DNA from: Hormiphora californensis | Lineage: Eukaryota; Ctenophora; Tentaculata; Cydippida; Pleurobrachiidae | NCBI GenBank assembly: GCA_020137815.1 | Contig: CM035355.1 | Span: 5,847,350-5,911,349, forward strand | DNA: 64,000 bases | Direction: 5' to 3' | Part shown: positions 62,906 through 64,000 of the stretch, in pieces | Numbering within the stretch: position 1 is the first letter of the stretch | How the letters are laid out: each line of letters opens with the position of its first letter | Translations under genes and position numbers: made by a program | The notes under the pieces: generated by a model | Databases searched by the model: none | Told to the model about the DNA's origin: nothing | Seen by the model: the letters and a program-made list of their open reading frames with translations, nothing else

Positions 62906-62996
62906 TCTCTACCTCTATCTCTGTGCCTCACCGCCAGCTGTGTGCTCTCACTTACACCCAGATGCCATGTTGACTCTCTCTTTTTGACCTTATTAG

Positions 62997-63064
62997 GTAA
63001 AATTGGGCTCTGGCCCCCATCCAGAGAGCATCTCACCGAGCTCCAGTTGAGCAATGTCTATGCA
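62997..63064 (+). other. Possible internal exon of an unidentified gene
   Basis: A 68-nt stretch between a good acceptor (tttttgaccttattag) and a consensus donor (gtaagt) reads KIGLWPPSREHLTELQ in the open frame. It has unbiased, protein-like composition unlike the surrounding CT repeats. I found no partner exon with confidence, and no family match. It may belong to a gene running off the right edge. Confidence 0.25.
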
Positions 63065-64000
63065 GTAAGTGTCTACTTAGGTTATATTAGGCTGGGAGGA
63101 AGGATTTCAAGGAATTGGGATTTTGTGGTTGAGATTGTGTGGGCCGTAGCTGGGAGGTTGAATTATCGAGGAATTGGGAGGGTGTGAGGGAGGGTAGATT
63201 GGTTGCCAGTTAGTACGTCGGCTGGGTGCGGCATCATCTCACAATGACGTAGCTGCTATATATTCCCCACTTCTTCCGCCCTTCCAGCTCACCATCCTGC
63301 CTCACCTTTCTCTCTCTCTATCACCGTGTTTAGCCATCCACACACTCTCTCTCTATCTCTCTGAGAGGGAAGAAGGGATGTGCGAGAGAGACTCCCATCA
63401 TCCCTCTCTTGTTTAACTTCTCACCGTCTCTCACCTTTGTGCTGGTCCTCACGGTAATTCAATCTTCCTACTCTCACTTTCTCTCTCGCTCTCTCTCGCT
63501 CTCTCTCTCGCTCGCTTTCTCTCTCTCTCCCTCTCTCTCTCTCTCTTCTCTCTCTATCCCTAGTCTCTTTCTATCTCTCCGGAATATGTAGGTCTGTCTG
63601 TTTGTCACGTGCCAAGACATCGTGATACCCCCTCACTAGCTCACTCCTCACTCACGGCTCTCGCTCACGGCTCGCCCCCGGCCTTTCTTTGTACACCCAT
63701 CTCTTTCCCTCCCGATCTGATGTGATATCTTCTCATCTCTTACCCTTCTGGCTCATTATCCCCCTCCATCCATCTCTATCCGATTTCCAGTTTCCAACGT
63801 TATTCCACCGGCCGTACAGTAGTGTCAGCAGAGTTAAACGCAATCATACTATGATAAACACATGAACGGTATGTAACGGATATATTTGTGAAATTCTCAC
63901 ATTGTGCTGTTAGATAATAGTTATCAAAATAGCAACCGTAACGTTACACTGTTAGAAACGGACGAGTTAGAAATTATTATAATATATCGGACACCCAAAC

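Larger units (their letters stand above)
59129..64000. other. Microsatellite-rich region downstream of midnolin
   Basis: The first part is probably midnolin 3' UTR. GA-rich patches, a (GT)n run at 59970-59998 and (CT)n tracts at 60776-60872, 61653-61738 and 62830-62886 dominate. 61860-62060 shows inflated A- and G-runs as at 34.3-35.0 kb. Frames rich in Ser/Leu or Arg/Glu are artefacts. Confidence 0.6.

Overview
The window is a piece of an animal (metazoan) nuclear genome. Its genes are interrupted by many short GT-AG introns. The recognisable ones are animal families (SPATA1, UVRAG, a group-C bHLH-PAS factor, a REDIC1/C12orf40-like protein, midnolin), and the space between them is full of (GA)n/(CT)n microsatellites, foldback MITEs and non-LTR retrotransposons. 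The phylum cannot be fixed from this sequence; a marine invertebrate would fit. There is no bacterial-type operon, CRISPR array, rRNA, or tRNA that I could recognise.

Layout. 1-2.3 kb: foldback repeats, one nested inside another. 2.3-12.3 kb (+): a SPATA1-like gene of 16 exons whose 4.8-kb intron holds microsatellites and a pogo-like MITE. 12.3-15.5 kb: non-genic, with an exact 1000-bp foldback element. 15.5-18.3 kb (-): most of a UVRAG homologue, its 5' end not found, with a truncated RTE-type LINE just upstream (18.4-21.1 kb). 21.4-23.9 kb: hAT-like and TTAA-flanked foldback elements. 24.2-25.1 kb (-): a COQ4 copy with frameshifts and stops. 26.3-27.6 kb (-): a small acidic, securin-like candidate. 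28.3-33.5 kb (-): a bHLH-PAS transcription factor resembling HIF/SIM. 33.7-38.6 kb: microsatellites and one stretch that looks like damaged sequence. 38.7-43.7 kb (-): a REDIC1-like gene with one very large last exon. 44.0-44.7 kb (+): a single-exon secreted orphan protein, head-to-head with the previous gene. 45.5-49.7 kb (-): an intact two-ORF CR1/jockey-like LINE sitting inside a repeat whose empty copy lies next to it. 50.3-56.3 kb: an intact DNA transposon. 57.7-59.1 kb (+): a midnolin homologue. 59.1-64 kb: microsatellite-rich sequence.

The most striking item is the transposon at 50289-56270. It has 944-bp terminal inverted repeats that matched wherever I compared them, TTAA target duplications, and one eight-exon gene whose splice phases join without a break into a 925-residue protein. 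The N-terminal two thirds look like a Kolobok/Mutator-type DDE transposase with zinc-binding motifs. The C-terminal third is a complete DEDDh 3'-5' exonuclease domain. A 1299-bp foldback at 22586-23884 shares its TTAA target, its GGGTAC ends and about 50 bp of subterminal sequence, so it looks like a non-autonomous relative.

The host genes do not form one pathway. UVRAG (autophagy/endosomal PI3-kinase), COQ4 (ubiquinone synthesis), the securin-like and REDIC1-like candidates (chromosome segregation, meiotic recombination), the bHLH-PAS factor and midnolin (nuclear protein turnover) are simply neighbours. Exon models were worked out by hand from splice signals and reading-frame continuity, so boundaries may be off by a few bases.
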